Position numbers and translations under genes: made by a program. This document shows, one piece after another, positions 31,181 through 41,727 of a stretch of 64,000 nt of DNA (position 1 is its first letter; every line of letters starts with the position of its first letter). Location of the stretch: the NCBI GenBank assembly GCA_930367215.1, contig OV884059.1:38369882-38433881 (forward strand), in the 5' to 3' direction. The DNA is from Pollenia angustigena (lineage: Eukaryota; Arthropoda; Insecta; Diptera; Polleniidae). The notes beneath the pieces are model-generated. The model was not told the DNA's origin. It was given only the letters and a program-made list of their open reading frames with translations, and did no database searches.

Positions 31181-31460
31181 TTTACAACACTAAAGAAATA
31201 ATTTCGATCCGTTCAGTATGAACAGAAAGAAATAGAACTAAAATTGCTTTCGAATCGAAAAAGTATTCGACACAGACATAAGCAGAAAGAAAAAATCAGG
31301 AGATGTAAAAAATGGTGAGTTAGAGTGAACAGCTATACATTACCAAAATAATCAATTTTGTATAAAAAAAAAACAAAACAAAACAAATAATTTTAAGCAG
31401 AAAAATGTGTTTGTAATTGTAATGTGTGTGTAATTTGTGGTATTCGATCACGACTGCCAT
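31130..31460. repeat. Diverged, interrupted copy of the 59.2-kb MITE
   Basis: 'aattattttttcagt', 'caacactaaagaaataattt' and 'ttgctttcgaatcgaaaaag' match the MITE at 59162-59376. The terminal part 'cgatcacgactgcca' (31446-31460) is separated from the rest by about 150 bp of unrelated sequence. Confidence 0.6.
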
Positions 31461-31552
31461 CATTTGCCCCCAGAGCTGCCAGATTTGACGATTCCGAAAT
31501 GAGCAAAGTGCCGGTTTGCTGATTTTTTCTAAAAAAGGGACGATATTATTTA

Positions 31553-32021
31553 AGGCCAGTTTACACGGTAATACAATGTATTACGACTTTGTAGAATCAA
31601 AATATTATGAAATTCTCTCCGTGTTTAAAAGAAAAAAATAAAAATCTTTTGTAAGTATAGTTCATGTTTACACGGATGGTATAAGCAAAATCCAAAATAA
31701 TAACAAAAAATCAGATGGTTGCAGTTTTAAATATTTACAAAAACAACATGAAAATTTCCTGAGTTGATTTTAGTTGTTTTTGTAATCGTATAAAAATGGT
31801 ATCACCTTCAATATACTCTGTTAAAATACACCCCTGTTGTGATGAGAATACATAGGTTTCTAAAATGGTTTAGAAAAAAACCATTTACCGACCGCTTGTC
31901 AGATTTTGTATCCGTATTCTCTCTTACTCAATACAATTTCCTTTTACATGATAAGATTTTTCTCATTCTACATAATCTTTCGACATGTCGTAATACATTG
32001 TATTACCGTGTAAACTGGCCT
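31553..32021. mobile_element. MITE family AGGCCAGTTTACACGG, copy 1 (469 bp)
   Basis: Inverted ends AGGCCAGTTTACACGG and CCGTGTAAACTGGCCT, extended by 'taatacaatgtattacgac', are flanked by TTA (31550-31552; 32022-32024). Copies lie at 32915-33374 in the opposite orientation and at about 39190-39912. There is no coding potential. PIF/Harbinger-like. Confidence 0.9.
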
Positions 32022-32578
32022 TTAGTCTCTTCTTCCAAATAAAAAAAAACTTGGATAAAAGAGAAGCCCAAAAATTATTGACAATTTATGAGCATAAATG
32101 TTAGGTGTAAATTGTTTCTTTTCTACTTTTTTGGTTCAAAATAAAGCTGGTTTGAATTATTAAAAGCCATAATGGTGCTGATTTTATCGCAGAAAAATAA
32201 AAAAACATGGCAATGAAAAAATTATATGAAATATAATCAAAACTACATAATTTACGATTGAAAAATGAGACGAAAACGATTCAATAATGATGCTGATCCC
32301 TAAATGATTAGGTTATGATACAAAATGCAAGATGGGCATGAACATTAACTATGCTTTTGTTTGTTTATATTAAAAAAAACCCAACAAAATTTGTTTAAAT
32401 AAATTATTTAAAAACGACGATCTTATTATTTTTTTTCAGGAATTTAACGATTTTTACACAAATTTATCTGACAGCACTGAATAAAACCAAAACAAGGAAA
32501 GGCTAAAAAAAATTTAAAATAACAAAATATAACAATTGTGTTTTGTTTATTTTCATCATATAAGTTATGCATTACTAA
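32022..32578. other. No gene seen
   Basis: AT-rich stretch between the MITE and the 3' tail of the decayed Jockey copy; nothing recognisable. Confidence 0.5.
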
Positions 32579-32765
32579 TTTTTTTTTTCTTTATTTATTT
32601 ATTGAATCTTCATATATTAAATCAAATCTTATTCTAATTCTTTATTTTATGTCCTGCCAGTGCCAGACAAAAATTTTCTTCATCGCGGGTTCTGTTCACA
32701 TTTATATGTACATTTGTGTGTTTATCGCTCATCTTAATGGGTAAGTGCTGCAGTGTCTCTTCTTC

Positions 32766-32907
32766 GTCTGGGATCACACTATGAAAGTTTTCTTTCAGAA
32801 AGTCTAAGTTTATGGGTGAGAGAGGAGAGAAAAAAGCATGTTCTCTTCCCGTCTAACCAATAAACTCAGACTTTCTGAAAGAAAACTTTCATAGTGTGAA
32901 CCCAGAC
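32766..32907. mobile_element. MITE GTCTGGG (142 bp) in decayed Jockey copy
   Basis: Arms of about 45 bp (GTCTGGGATCACACTATG and its inverse) are flanked by TTC on both sides (32763-32765, 32908-32910). The intact Jockey copy has the uninterrupted site at 57362-57370, with a single TTC unit fewer. The 3-bp duplication is not the TWA type. Confidence 0.85.
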
Positions 32908-32914
32908 TTCTTAA

Positions 32915-33374
32915 AGGCCAGTTTACACGGTAATACATTGTATTACGAAATAATGTGTAATGAGAAAAATCATATCATGTAAAAGCAAAATGCATTGAGT
33001 AAGAGAGAATACGAATACAAAATCTGACAAGCGGTCGGTAAATGGTTTTTTTCTAAACCATTTTAGAAACTTATGTATTTTCATCACACCAGAGGTGTAT
33101 TTTAACGGAGTATATTGAAGGTGTTAGCATTTTTATACAATTACAAAAACAACTAAAATCAACTCAGGAAATTTTAATGTTGTTTTTGTAAAAATTTAAA
33201 ACTGCAACCATCTGTTTTTTTTGTTAGTATTTTTGATTTTACTTATACCATCCGTGTTAACATGAATTATACTGACAACAGATTTTTACTTTTTTCTTTT
33301 AAACACGGAGAGAATTTCATAATATTTTGATTCTACAAAGTCGTAATACATTGTATTACCGTGTAAACTGGCCT
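32915..33374. mobile_element. MITE family AGGCCAGTTTACACGG, copy 2 (460 bp)
   Basis: Same ends as 31553-32021, in the opposite internal orientation, flanked by TAA (32912-32914; 33375-33377). The intact Jockey copy shows the empty site with one TAA near 57356. It lies only a few bases from the GTCTGGG MITE. Confidence 0.92.
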
Positions 33375-33375
33375 T

Positions 33376-33925
33376 AAGCGAGTGTGGCCGCTATCATTTA
33401 AAATATTTCGAGCTAGTGGATTTGGGTGCAACTCTAGCCTTTTCAAATATTTTACCGCATACTTCGTAATAATAGTCCTTACCAGTGGCACATTGAGATC
33501 CTTGTGGATATTTCAGTTTTTAACATACCAAGGGGCAGCTGTGATTATACGAAGAAGTTTATTTTGGCGCCTTTGAATTTTTTCGATATTTGATGATTTT
33601 TGAGACTAAGAACAGAATTTCTTCCAATAAGCCAGTTAGTTTGAATTGCATTTAGTTTCATTTGGGTTAATTTTGCTGCTATGTATATGGCAGTTCCATG
33701 TTAAACGCCGATCAAGATGAATACCGAAATATTTGACATGCGATTGTTGAGGCACTAGTTGATTATTGATATTAATAGGGGGGCATGTTTCCCGACGAAA
33801 GGTGTATGTAATATGTACGCATTTTTGCTCATTGACCTTTATTCTCCATTGTTTTAACCACAGTTCTTGTTGAAATATACGATCCTGCAGGCATTGAGAT
33901 GCTTCACGACTGTTCTCGTGTACAC
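33376..33925 (-). pseudogene. Jockey ORF2 C-terminal remnant
   Basis: Minus frame 33636-33971 gives 'LKQWRIKVNEQKCVHITYTF' and 'HVKYFGIHLDRRLTWN', as in the intact copy, and 33376-33605 covers the last 80 codons. A gap near 33610 removes a middle part. The first residues of the open frame above 33929 come from a MITE. Confidence 0.82.
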
Positions 33926-33928
33926 TTA

Positions 33929-34035
33929 CAGACTGTTCATGGATTTCGAACGTCATCGTCAATTCGAACATTCGTTTTTGTTTTTAATGTAATTTTCTAT
34001 GCGAACGATGACGTTCGATATCGTTAAACAGGCAG
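33929..34035. mobile_element. Foldback MITE family CAGCCTGTT, copy 2 (107 bp)
   Basis: 'CAGACTGTTC' and 'AACAGGCAG' ends with inner 'tttcgaacgtcatcg' arms match the MITE at 6948-7086. TTA flanks both sides (33926-33928; 34036-34038). The intact Jockey copy has TCA at the matching uninterrupted site (about 56735). Confidence 0.9.
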
Positions 34036-34292
34036 TTAGAAAAGCTGTATAATCAGCAAAAGTTGAGGTTAGGGCTAATTGTTTGTTGGCATGTCCGAGG
34101 TATATATGAGGTAAAAAATTATGCCCAGGATGCTTCCCTGAGGGACTCCAGCTTCAATTGGCTGAGGAGAACTTAAGAAATCACCTTCTTTAATAATAAA
34201 TTTTCGACCGACCAGGTAGCTTTCTAAGATCTGTGTGTGTGTTAACCGGTAGGTTAAGCTTAAATTTATGAAACAAGCCTACATGCCAGACT

Positions 34293-35797
34293 TTATAAAA
34301 AGCTTGAGAAACATCGATGAAGAGAGCGGAGCAATATTTTCTTTCTTTTAAGACTTATAGCGTTTACTATCCGATGGGTTTGTTCAATTGTGCTATGTTC
34401 TCTTCTGAAACCGAATTGATGGTTAGGTATATACCCATTGTCATTTAAAATTGGGTTTAATTTTGACGCTAAGAGCTTCTCAAACAGCTTTGATATATAA
34501 GATAATAAGCTGATAGGCCTATATGACTCAATTTTTGTGTGATGTTTTCCTGGTTTTGGTATCATCGTAACTAAGGAGACCTTCCATTCTTGAGGGTAGT
34601 ATTCAAGGCGTAAAATAGCATTAAAAATATAAAGAATACATAATTGTCTTTGCTATGCGAGGTAGCTCCAGAAGCATTTTGTTGCTGATCTTATCAAAAC
34701 CAGGAGCCTTCTTTGGGTTTAAATCACAAATAGCTTTTTCGATTTCTCTTATCGCAGATCTTAGGGGAACAGCTGCTCTAGCAGCAACAGGTGGTAACTC
34801 GGTCGCAATATCGTGAGATATGTTTGGGGTAAATAGGTTTTTTTTAATGATTAACAAACAGATTCCGTTTTCAACATCATTTCTTAAGCTTCGTACAGAC
34901 GATGGTCAGATATTACAATATTGTAATTTTTCTGACAATGGTGCCATTGTCAGATGCATTAATTTTACACATCTGGCAAATGAAAATGAGCTTACAATGT
35001 TCAGACAGTTGCAAGACATTTTTAGGCAATTTTAATGAAAACATTGTAAGATCTGACCATCGTCTGTACGAAGCTTTACCCAACTTTTCAAGTTTCTTAA
35101 TGGCATTTTAGAGATAACTGGCCTTTTGAGAATTCTAGCTGCACGCCATAATGAGTAGTCTGATTGTGGGGTTGCATCAAGTTCCTTAAGATAGTTTTCC
35201 AGAGAAGCTGTTTTCTTAGTCTGCAGTAACTTTCTAAGCTTTTTTGTACACTCTTTTAGTAAGTTTTTAAGTAGCGGGGATCTGAGCAATTGCTACTCTC
35301 ATCGAGCCCTCATCTTTTCAGATAAGAGCCGCTCGACATTTGTGGAATATATTTTAATATTTTTTGTTTTTTAGGTATTTTCTATATTTTAGCCAATTAA
35401 TTTGCGTAGCTGTCGTCGCTAAGTGACCAGTCGGAGATACAATTCTATTTTGATTCATTATAGTAACAATTGTAGGTGTGGTCGGAAGATAATTCTAAGG
35501 AAGCTTCAACATGAATCGTTTCTATGGGGATGTTTTTAACGAATTTGTTGATGATCAGTAGGCCAACGACCCCCAGAAGGTATGCTTAGCGTTTTAATCG
35601 CCAGCAGCCAGGAAACAGGGTCCTAGTGATTTATAATATTTACAGTATTGGCTCTCTGATATTGAAAATCTAGACGGGGAGTATAACGATAAAATTACTA
35701 GGTTTTTGTTTAATTCCTCAACGCAAATGTTCGCTGCTTGGAGATAATCTTCACGATGATCACACATTAGGTAGTGTTTGACTCGGGTTTTAATCAA
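34293..35797 (-). pseudogene. Jockey ORF2 remnant (endonuclease to RT)
   Basis: Pieces in separate frames: 35594-35797 (endonuclease, 'IKTRVKHYLMCDHREDYLQA'), 35032-35289 (linker, 'LRKLLQTKKTASLENYLKEL'), 34621-34857 ('CDLNPKKAPGFDKISNKMLL') and 34293-34565 ('MIPKPGKHHTKIESYRPISL'). Each lines up with the intact ORF2 at 54746-57403. The MITE at 34887-35075 separates linker and RT. The catalytic FADD region between 34293 and 33975 is eroded. Confidence 0.87.
34887..35075. mobile_element. MITE AGCTTCGTACAGACG (189 bp)
   Basis: Inverted ends of about 30 bp (AGCTTCGTACAGACGATGG and its inverse) are flanked by TTA at 34884-34886 and 35076-35078. The intact Jockey copy has the uninterrupted site near 55888. 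The apparent AAGCTT repeat at the joints is part of the terminal repeat, not the duplication. Confidence 0.9.
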
Positions 35798-36130
35798 AAT
35801 GGCTGAACCTCCACAAGCTCTATCTCGAGGGTCCTTGGTATCATATAGTATATAACCATTTATTTAAAACGTATTTCTTGAGGTCAAATGAGTTTCAGTA
35901 ACAATAATGACATCAATTTGTTTAAGAAAGTATTCTAATTCATTTTTATGTTGGCGGATGCCGTTTGCGTTCTAAAAACCAATTTTTAAACAGTTCATGG
36001 CTTGTTAAGTACAGCTTGCAATAACATCGATTGCATTCTTAGATTTTCCTGTAACATATTACCCACTGTGTTTGTAAAATTATTTACTGTTTGCACTAAT
36101 GTTTTCATGGTTTTTTCTAGACGACTTTCC

Positions 36131-36368
36131 AATAATTGCTGGAAAATTATTAAAATTACAGATAATTCTCGCAAAGTAGAGCTACAGAAACACTTGTGTG
36201 AAAAAAAATCATTTTTTGTTTCATTTTACACTGTTTTTGTTAAAATCCACACGTTCCATGCAGAAAAGGTTACGATGCGAGAAATACAGAAACGAGCTAC
36301 TGGTTGCCACAGTTTAAAAAAAAAATTTATACCATTCACCACAGGTGATTTTTATTTAATTTGCTTAT
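36131..36368. other. No gene seen
   Basis: Short open frames only; no motif recognised. Confidence 0.5.
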
Positions 36369-36667
36369 GAGGGAGTTAACACGGTGTCTTTCCAGACATG
36401 TCTGTTTTTGACATTCTCTTTTGAACATGCTTGCAAAAACCTATTATCCTTTCACGATGTCTTTCCAAACATGTCTGTTTTCATGAAGTATAATAGTCTA
36501 ATATACAAATACATACAAATTAAAAACATGAAAATTCATATAAACAAACATGAAAACTCATTTCATGTCTGTTTGGCAACCCCTCTTTTTTCTCTACCCC
36601 GATCGTCTACAAACAAAACAAACGTGTTTGTTAGACAAGTCTTAATAGACACCGTGTAAACTCCCTC
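36369..36667. mobile_element. MITE GAGGGAGTTAACACGG (299 bp)
   Basis: Inverted ends GAGGGAGTTAACACGGTGTC and GACACCGTGTAAACTCCCTC with TAT on both sides. Inside, 'tttccagacatgtctgttt' and 'tttccaaacatgtctgttt' (36390, 36462) form a direct repeat. No ORF. Confidence 0.8.
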
Positions 36668-36702
36668 TATGTCCTAAAACACAATTTTAAAATTATATAT
36701 TA

Positions 36703-37195
36703 AGGGCATAATAAACCACACAAAATGCTTGGCAAACACACATATTATTTCCGTTTGGGGTGTGCCAATAAACAACACAAATATTTTCCGTTCAAACATT
36801 AATTTTCATTTTTGTTTTGTTTTCAATGAATGCAGATGCCAATAGTGCTGCGGCAATTTTGTTGCTTTTAGCTTAAAACGGAGAAGAAATTATAAAATAA
36901 TTTAAAGTAAACAGTTTTTAAACAACGAGCTGTTTTGTGGCAAGCAATACTACTAAAAAATGTTAATTTAGTATTAAAAATTAATTGAATTGAATACATT
37001 TAGCATTAGACGCCACAAAAAGTTTGACAAATATCCAACATGTCTGCCAAATATTAAACATTTTTAATATTTCTGCAAACATTGCTTCAAATGTTTGTCC
37101 AAACAGCAAACACCCCAATTAACAACAAAAAATGTTTGTACAAACGTACAATTTTGACATGTTTGCCAAGCCATTTGTGAGGTTTATTATGCCCT
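36703..37195. mobile_element. MITE AGGGCATAATAAACC (493 bp)
   Basis: Inverted ends AGGGCATAATAAACCACAC and GTGAGGTTTATTATGCCCT with inner 'gcttggcaaaca/tgtttgccaagc'. The flanks are TA (36701-36702, 37196-37197). Several inner 'aaacat' phrases repeat. No ORF. Confidence 0.8.
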
Positions 37196-37638
37196 TAAAG
37201 CTTTTCGATATTTCCTTTTTTTGGCAATGACACAGTGTTTTATTTTATTTCGGCAAGCATATTGTTACGTTACTGCCTTTCAATAACGGTTTGGTTTATT
37301 TCTTTTAAAATAAACCTTTTGAGTTCTTAGATTGCAATTCAAATAAAATTAAATAACACGTTTGTTAAATAACCCAGAATAAAACAGTTGAAGAAACTAT
37401 ATCTGTCTCTTTCCCTCACTCAGCAACTTCATTAATTTACAATACTAACGAAAAAGAAACTCACGCTTTGTAGTATAAAATCGTATTAAGTAAAGCAGAG
37501 GTGTACACTTAATACAAAGGGTGAAAACCGCTAATACAAAACAGTTTAAACAGTGTTTACAATTTACACTGATGTCCAATTGACATGATTGCTACCATGG
37601 TATATTTACACAAGGTAAACTCGTTGGCCCATACGTTT
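37196..37638. other. No gene seen
   Basis: AT-rich. 'ctaatacaaa' and 'cttaatacaaa' phrases at 37506-37540 resemble degenerate MITE interior; boundaries were not found. Confidence 0.4.
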
Positions 37639-37912
37639 GTCAGCTGTTTACCCCTAGTTGGAACCCAAACGTCAAATTTCGTGTATATGAGCCAAAACTT
37701 GTACATGTGTGCATTTACGGCCATTTTCACCAAGTTCGGTTATAATTAACCATCGGTTATAGCTGTCAAAACGTATTGGTAACCGGAACTTTAATTGAAA
37801 CTTAGTTTTAACCGAACTTGGTGAAAATGGCCGTAAATGCACACATGTACAAGTTTTGGCTCATATACACGAAATTTGACGTTTGGGTTCCAACTAGGGG
37901 TAAACAGCTGAC
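37639..37912. repeat. Long palindrome (274 bp, arms about 115 bp)
   Basis: 'GTCAGCTGTTTACCCC' at the left and 'GGGGTAAACAGCTGAC' at the right start two arms that match almost perfectly up to 'aagttcggtta/taaccgaactt', leaving a loop of about 40 bases. The inner part ('ttcaccaagttcggttataattaacc') resembles the stretch near 41310. It could be a foldback element or one MITE inserted in another. Confidence 0.85.
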
Positions 37913-38005
37913 AATTTTGACAATTCGGTTCTTTTTATAGAGCATCATGTCTGCACTCCCAAATGAGTCTACTCTGTGTTAATGTACCATACAAGAAAAA
38001 ACTAA

Positions 38006-38475
38006 AGGTAGAAGTACACAACACGCGTTAGTGCGCGCGCGCTCTGTCGTCTTCTGTCAAAAAAAGTTAAGCTAGTGTGTTTTCATAGAACAAGCTACAT
38101 GCAAAATATTTTGACGCGTTTGCGCCAGAAAGTTGGTTAACTTTGAACTTTTTAACGCGTTGTGTGTTTTTGACAAGTAATCAGCTGACAATAAAAATAG
38201 TAATTTAACAAATTTGTGAATCATGAAAGAAAAACTTAGAGAAGAGCTTAAAAAACATACAATATTTATATAAAAAGAATAAATTTAATAAAATAACAAA
38301 ATCTTGATATACTTTCGAACCCGTTTTTAATGCACAAATAAGTAAACAAATAAAAAACAGCTGACAGGAACCGCTTTTGTAACGCGTGTTGTGTAACTTG
38401 CAGTTTTTGACGCGCTAAAGTTTATAAACGCACGATACTTGTCGACGAACTAACGCGTGTTATGTACTTCCACCT
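38006..38475. mobile_element. MITE family AGGTRGAAGTAC, copy 2 (470 bp, uninterrupted)
   Basis: The same family as 6671-7282, with the same terminal repeats and TAA at 38003-38005 and 38476-38478. It lacks the nested foldback and so serves as the empty-site reference for that insertion. Confidence 0.92.
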
Positions 38476-38590
38476 TAAATTATAAGTTTATCGATTTTTC
38501 GAAACGATAAAGATTTTTTTATTTTTTCTCACGAAACAGACGATTTTCTCACAAATTTATCTGGCAGCCCTGGTGAAGAGGGAAATACGA

Positions 38591-38764
38591 GCCCTACAAG
38601 AAATGAATTAGCGAGTAGTCACATTCTTCATTCTGGTGTTAAGAAAATGGTAGAAAGAAATGACTGAATGTGACCGAATACTTTATTTCGGTCATTTCTT
38701 TCTATCATTTTCTTAACACCAAAATTAAAAATGTGACTACTCGCTCATTCATTTCTTGTAGGGC
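38591..38764. mobile_element. MITE GCCCTACAAGAAATGAA (174 bp)
   Basis: Two arms of about 35 bp plus an inner palindrome around 'gaaatgac..gtcatttc' make nearly the whole element a hairpin. No convincing target duplication. Confidence 0.75.
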
Positions 38765-38810
38765 TGTCAGTACGTTTTGTTTTCTCATTCGCTATTTTGT
38801 TGCTATCTGA

Positions 38811-39135
38811 AGGCTAGATTACACTATTATACTTTGTACTAATACATGTCAAAAACTCAAGTAATATGACAAAGTTTGATAGTGTGAATGCAATGTGTCA
38901 CGAAAATGGCTAGTATTATGAAAAAAGTTTGCCATCCCATATGACTTCATCGTTTTTTGAAAAATTTCCAAACAACAATACTTTTCATTGTATCAGGGTT
39001 GGATTTTATTTCATGTGTGAGTGTTCATACTTTGTGTTAACTTGGATTTTTTGACAGTCGCAACAAAACTCATTAGATTTCTATCTCACAAAGTATTATG
39101 GAATACGTTAGACTTGTGATAGTGTAAACTAGCTT
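38811..39135. mobile_element. MITE AGGCTAGATTACACTA, copy 1
   Basis: Left end AGGCTAGATTACACTATTA and right end 'gatagtgtaaactagctt' are inverted. The body matches 50493-50730 ('aatacatgtcaaaaactcaag', 'gaatgcaatgtgtcacgaaaa'). The duplication is unclear because the ends are worn. Confidence 0.75.
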
Positions 39136-39305
39136 TTACTCGTATTTTAAGACTATACAAAAAAAAAAAAAACATGTCGTCAACATAATAATAGTAATAC
39201 AATGTATTACGACATGATGTAGAATGAGAAAAATCATATTATGTAAAGGCAAAATGTATTGAGTAAGAGAGAATACGAATATAAAATCTGACAAGCGGTC
39301 GGTAA

Positions 39306-39554
39306 GTCCCAATTTACAGTAGTGACATTTCTTGCCGGACAGACGAAGTTTGAAGGCGAGGGGTCGAAAGGGTAGAGTGTGTAGTACATGACTATCTGTA
39401 CTGGACATGTTTTCATTCCTCTTTCTTACTTTTCGTAGTTTACATACAAGTATTAATTTCTGTCTGACTTCTTTCATATGTAAACGCTTCAGGTAAGATT
39501 AAAAGAGAATTCAAAAAATGTCCGGCAAGAAATGTCCTTAGTGTAAATTGGGAC
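39306..39554. mobile_element. MITE GTCCCAATTTACAG (249 bp), nested
   Basis: Inverted ends GTCCCAATTTACAGTAGTG and GTAAATTGGGAC with 'cttgccgg/ccggcaag' inside, flanked by TAA (39303-39305; 39555-39557). Copy 2 of the host MITE (near 33034) has a single TAA at this place. Confidence 0.92.
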
Positions 39555-39588
39555 TAAATGTTTTTTTCTAAACCATTTTAGAAACTTA

Positions 39589-39730
39589 CATAGCGTCTTC
39601 ACCTGACAATTTTTTGTCATACCAAACGTCAAACTTCATATTAAAAAAACGCTGACAAAAATTTTCGAGTTTTTTTTATATAGACTTTGACGTTTGGTAT
39701 GACAAAAAATTGTCAGGTGAAGACGCTATG
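39589..39730. mobile_element. Foldback MITE CATAGCGTCTTCACC (142 bp), nested
   Basis: Arms of more than 45 bp start CATAGCGTCTTCACCTGAC and are flanked by TTA (39586-39588; 39731-39733). Copy 2 of the host MITE (near 33070) has the empty site. The outer bases are shared with the MITE at 7346-7508. Confidence 0.92.
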
Positions 39731-39915
39731 TTATGTATTCTCATCACACCAGAGGTGTATTTTAACAGCATATATTAAAGGTTATAACATTTTTATACAA
39801 TTACAAAAACAATAAAAATTTACTCAGGAAATTTTCGTGTTGTTTTTGTAAAAATTGTAAAACTGCAACCATCTGCTTTCGTAATACATTGTATTACCGT
39901 GTAAGCTAGCCTTAA

Positions 39916-41630
39916 GACATGAGCAGTATGAACACAGACTTTGATCACCTAAAAACTTAAAAGTTGAAGCGTGTAAGCCCTTACTTATAAAGTTAAATAA
40001 TAAAATATATTCCATCTCTGGTTACATACGCGTTTTCATTTTTAGTGCTTTTTAATTCGAAGAGTTGGCAACTTTATCTTAAAAAAATATAGTAGGAATT
40101 TACGACACAGAATTCTTGTTTTTTTTGAGCAATAAAATCTTATATTGAAAAATAATGCAACATTTTACTGAATTAAAAAGTGCCTGCAGTATTTACATAA
40201 AAGAGTGACTAAACGATTTTAATGGTTTGTTTATGCAAATTACGAGTGAATGCGATTTTTACATGTGTGTTGTTTTATATTTATATGAACTTGGTTATAA
40301 CATGAACATACAAATTCAAAATAATTATCTAAACAATATGATTTAAAATAAAAATAAATAATTGAAACAAAGTTTCAATAATATTTATTTTATGACAAAA
40401 TGTATTACATATAGATTAATAAGTCTATGTATAAAAGTATTTACAACATACATTAATAAATATTTACATCAGGGATGATAAATGACATTTTCAAAATTGT
40501 ACTTAAATAAGTAAAAAAAATTGTACTTTTTCGAACCTAATTGTACTTGTATGGGGTTTTCTTAAGCTGTAGCTCCACACCACGCGTTTTCGCCTCCACT
40601 AAGTGATTTGCGTACACTACTTAAGTTACATGCAACGCTTTTAATGCTGTATCTCAATTAAAAATTAAATGTTATTTGCCAAAATCAGCAGATTTGTTTT
40701 AACGCTGCTTGTGACGCTTAGAAAAGTAGAAAGTAAACCTACTTTTCGCATTCAATTCCTCAATGCATTCTACGCTTTTGTGCATTTAACCTTTTACGTA
40801 CAACGACCTAGATTCGTAATGTGGACCTCAAGGTTTAAGCTGCATGAGAACTATCAACATGCTTTGACAGCTGAAACTGTCAAACTGTGTTTGATTTGGC
40901 AACAAATAAAATTAGAAAGCCTCAAACAGGATGTAATAATAAAGTGACCTCACAAGCGCATCTGTTTGCAGTGATTTTCTTCGTGTGTGACGTTTGTCGT
41001 CATTTTGTTTGTTTATTTACTTTTTTTTATAAGGCATTTTGACACTTGCCGTCTCAATTCTAGCAACAAAATGCATGTTGTTTTTTTTATTGTTTCATTG
41101 TTGTAGTACTGAGGTCACTTACTACATTTTGGCCTCAAATGTAACGTATGTATGTATGTATTTTGAAAATAATCGTTATTATAACTTGAAGTTAGCTAAA
41201 GTTAAGATTAAGTTGACAGTAAGTAATGTGTTTACTGTCAAAAAGCGTCTGTCATCTGTCGGATAAAAGCTAACGCCAGGTTATAATAATGCCCCTAACT
41301 TCCAGTTTCACAAAGTTCAGTTATAATTAACTACCAGTTATAACTGCTAATTCGTACTGTAAACTGGAAGTTGAAGTAATAGTTAGCTTGACATACATAA
41401 TTATAAGCCAAGTAAAACTTGAATCTTTTCCAAGAAGTTATGAGCCTAAAAATAATACTGTATGAAAATAAGCTGCTAAAAATTAATGAAAAACTCTAAA
41501 GTAGTTCCAGAATATATTCATGCTTAAAATTACAACATACCGGCGGAATATGGAAAAATTCATCAGTTTTAATTATTAAAACACCAAGAACTTAAAACTT
41601 AATTGAAGGAATCAAACAATGTCGTGCTTA
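39916..41630. other. Non-coding stretch with one weak MITE candidate
   Basis: No gene. 40943-41119 has short inverted ends AGTGACCTCA/TGAGGTCACT with flanks TAA and TAC. 41305-41390 resembles the interior of the palindrome at 37639-37912 ('gttataattaacta'). The open frame at 40669-40947 shows no domain and no coding-like neighbours. Confidence 0.4.
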
Positions 41631-41727
41631 ATTATGATCAAGGCGAATTCATGTAAACGGTGGTGTCGATACTGCAACAATTAACAACACCAAAAACACA
41701 AGTAACTTTTGACATTCCTCTCTCTAA

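Larger units (their letters stand above)
32579..36130 (-). mobile_element. Decayed copy of the Jockey element at 52.9-57.6 kb, with four MITEs inside
   Basis: The minus strand matches the intact element throughout: tail and 3' untranslated region (32579-32710, 'ctgccagtgccagac'), thumb, RT, linker, endonuclease and the last part of ORF1 (35990-36125). It is cut by MITEs at 32766, 32915, 33929 and 34887, and has internal deletions near 33610 and in the RT palm region. The 5' limit near 36130 is where similarity to ORF1 ends. Confidence 0.88.
39190..39912. mobile_element. MITE family AGGCCAGTTTACACGG, copy 3, carrying two further MITEs
   Basis: 'taatacaatgtattacgac' at the left and the end CCGTGTAAGCTAGCCT with TAA (39913-39915) at the right match copies 1 and 2. 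The left terminus is worn or lost. The copy at 32915-33374 gives the uninterrupted sequence for both nested inserts. Confidence 0.85.

Noticed and set aside
34887..35075. AAGCTT as a 6-bp target duplication
   Set aside because: Comparison with the intact Jockey copy shows that AGCT belongs to the terminal repeat and the true duplication is TTA.
40669..40947. 92-codon plus-strand ORF as a possible host gene
   Set aside because: No recognisable domain, no splice or promoter context, and it lies among MITE remains.
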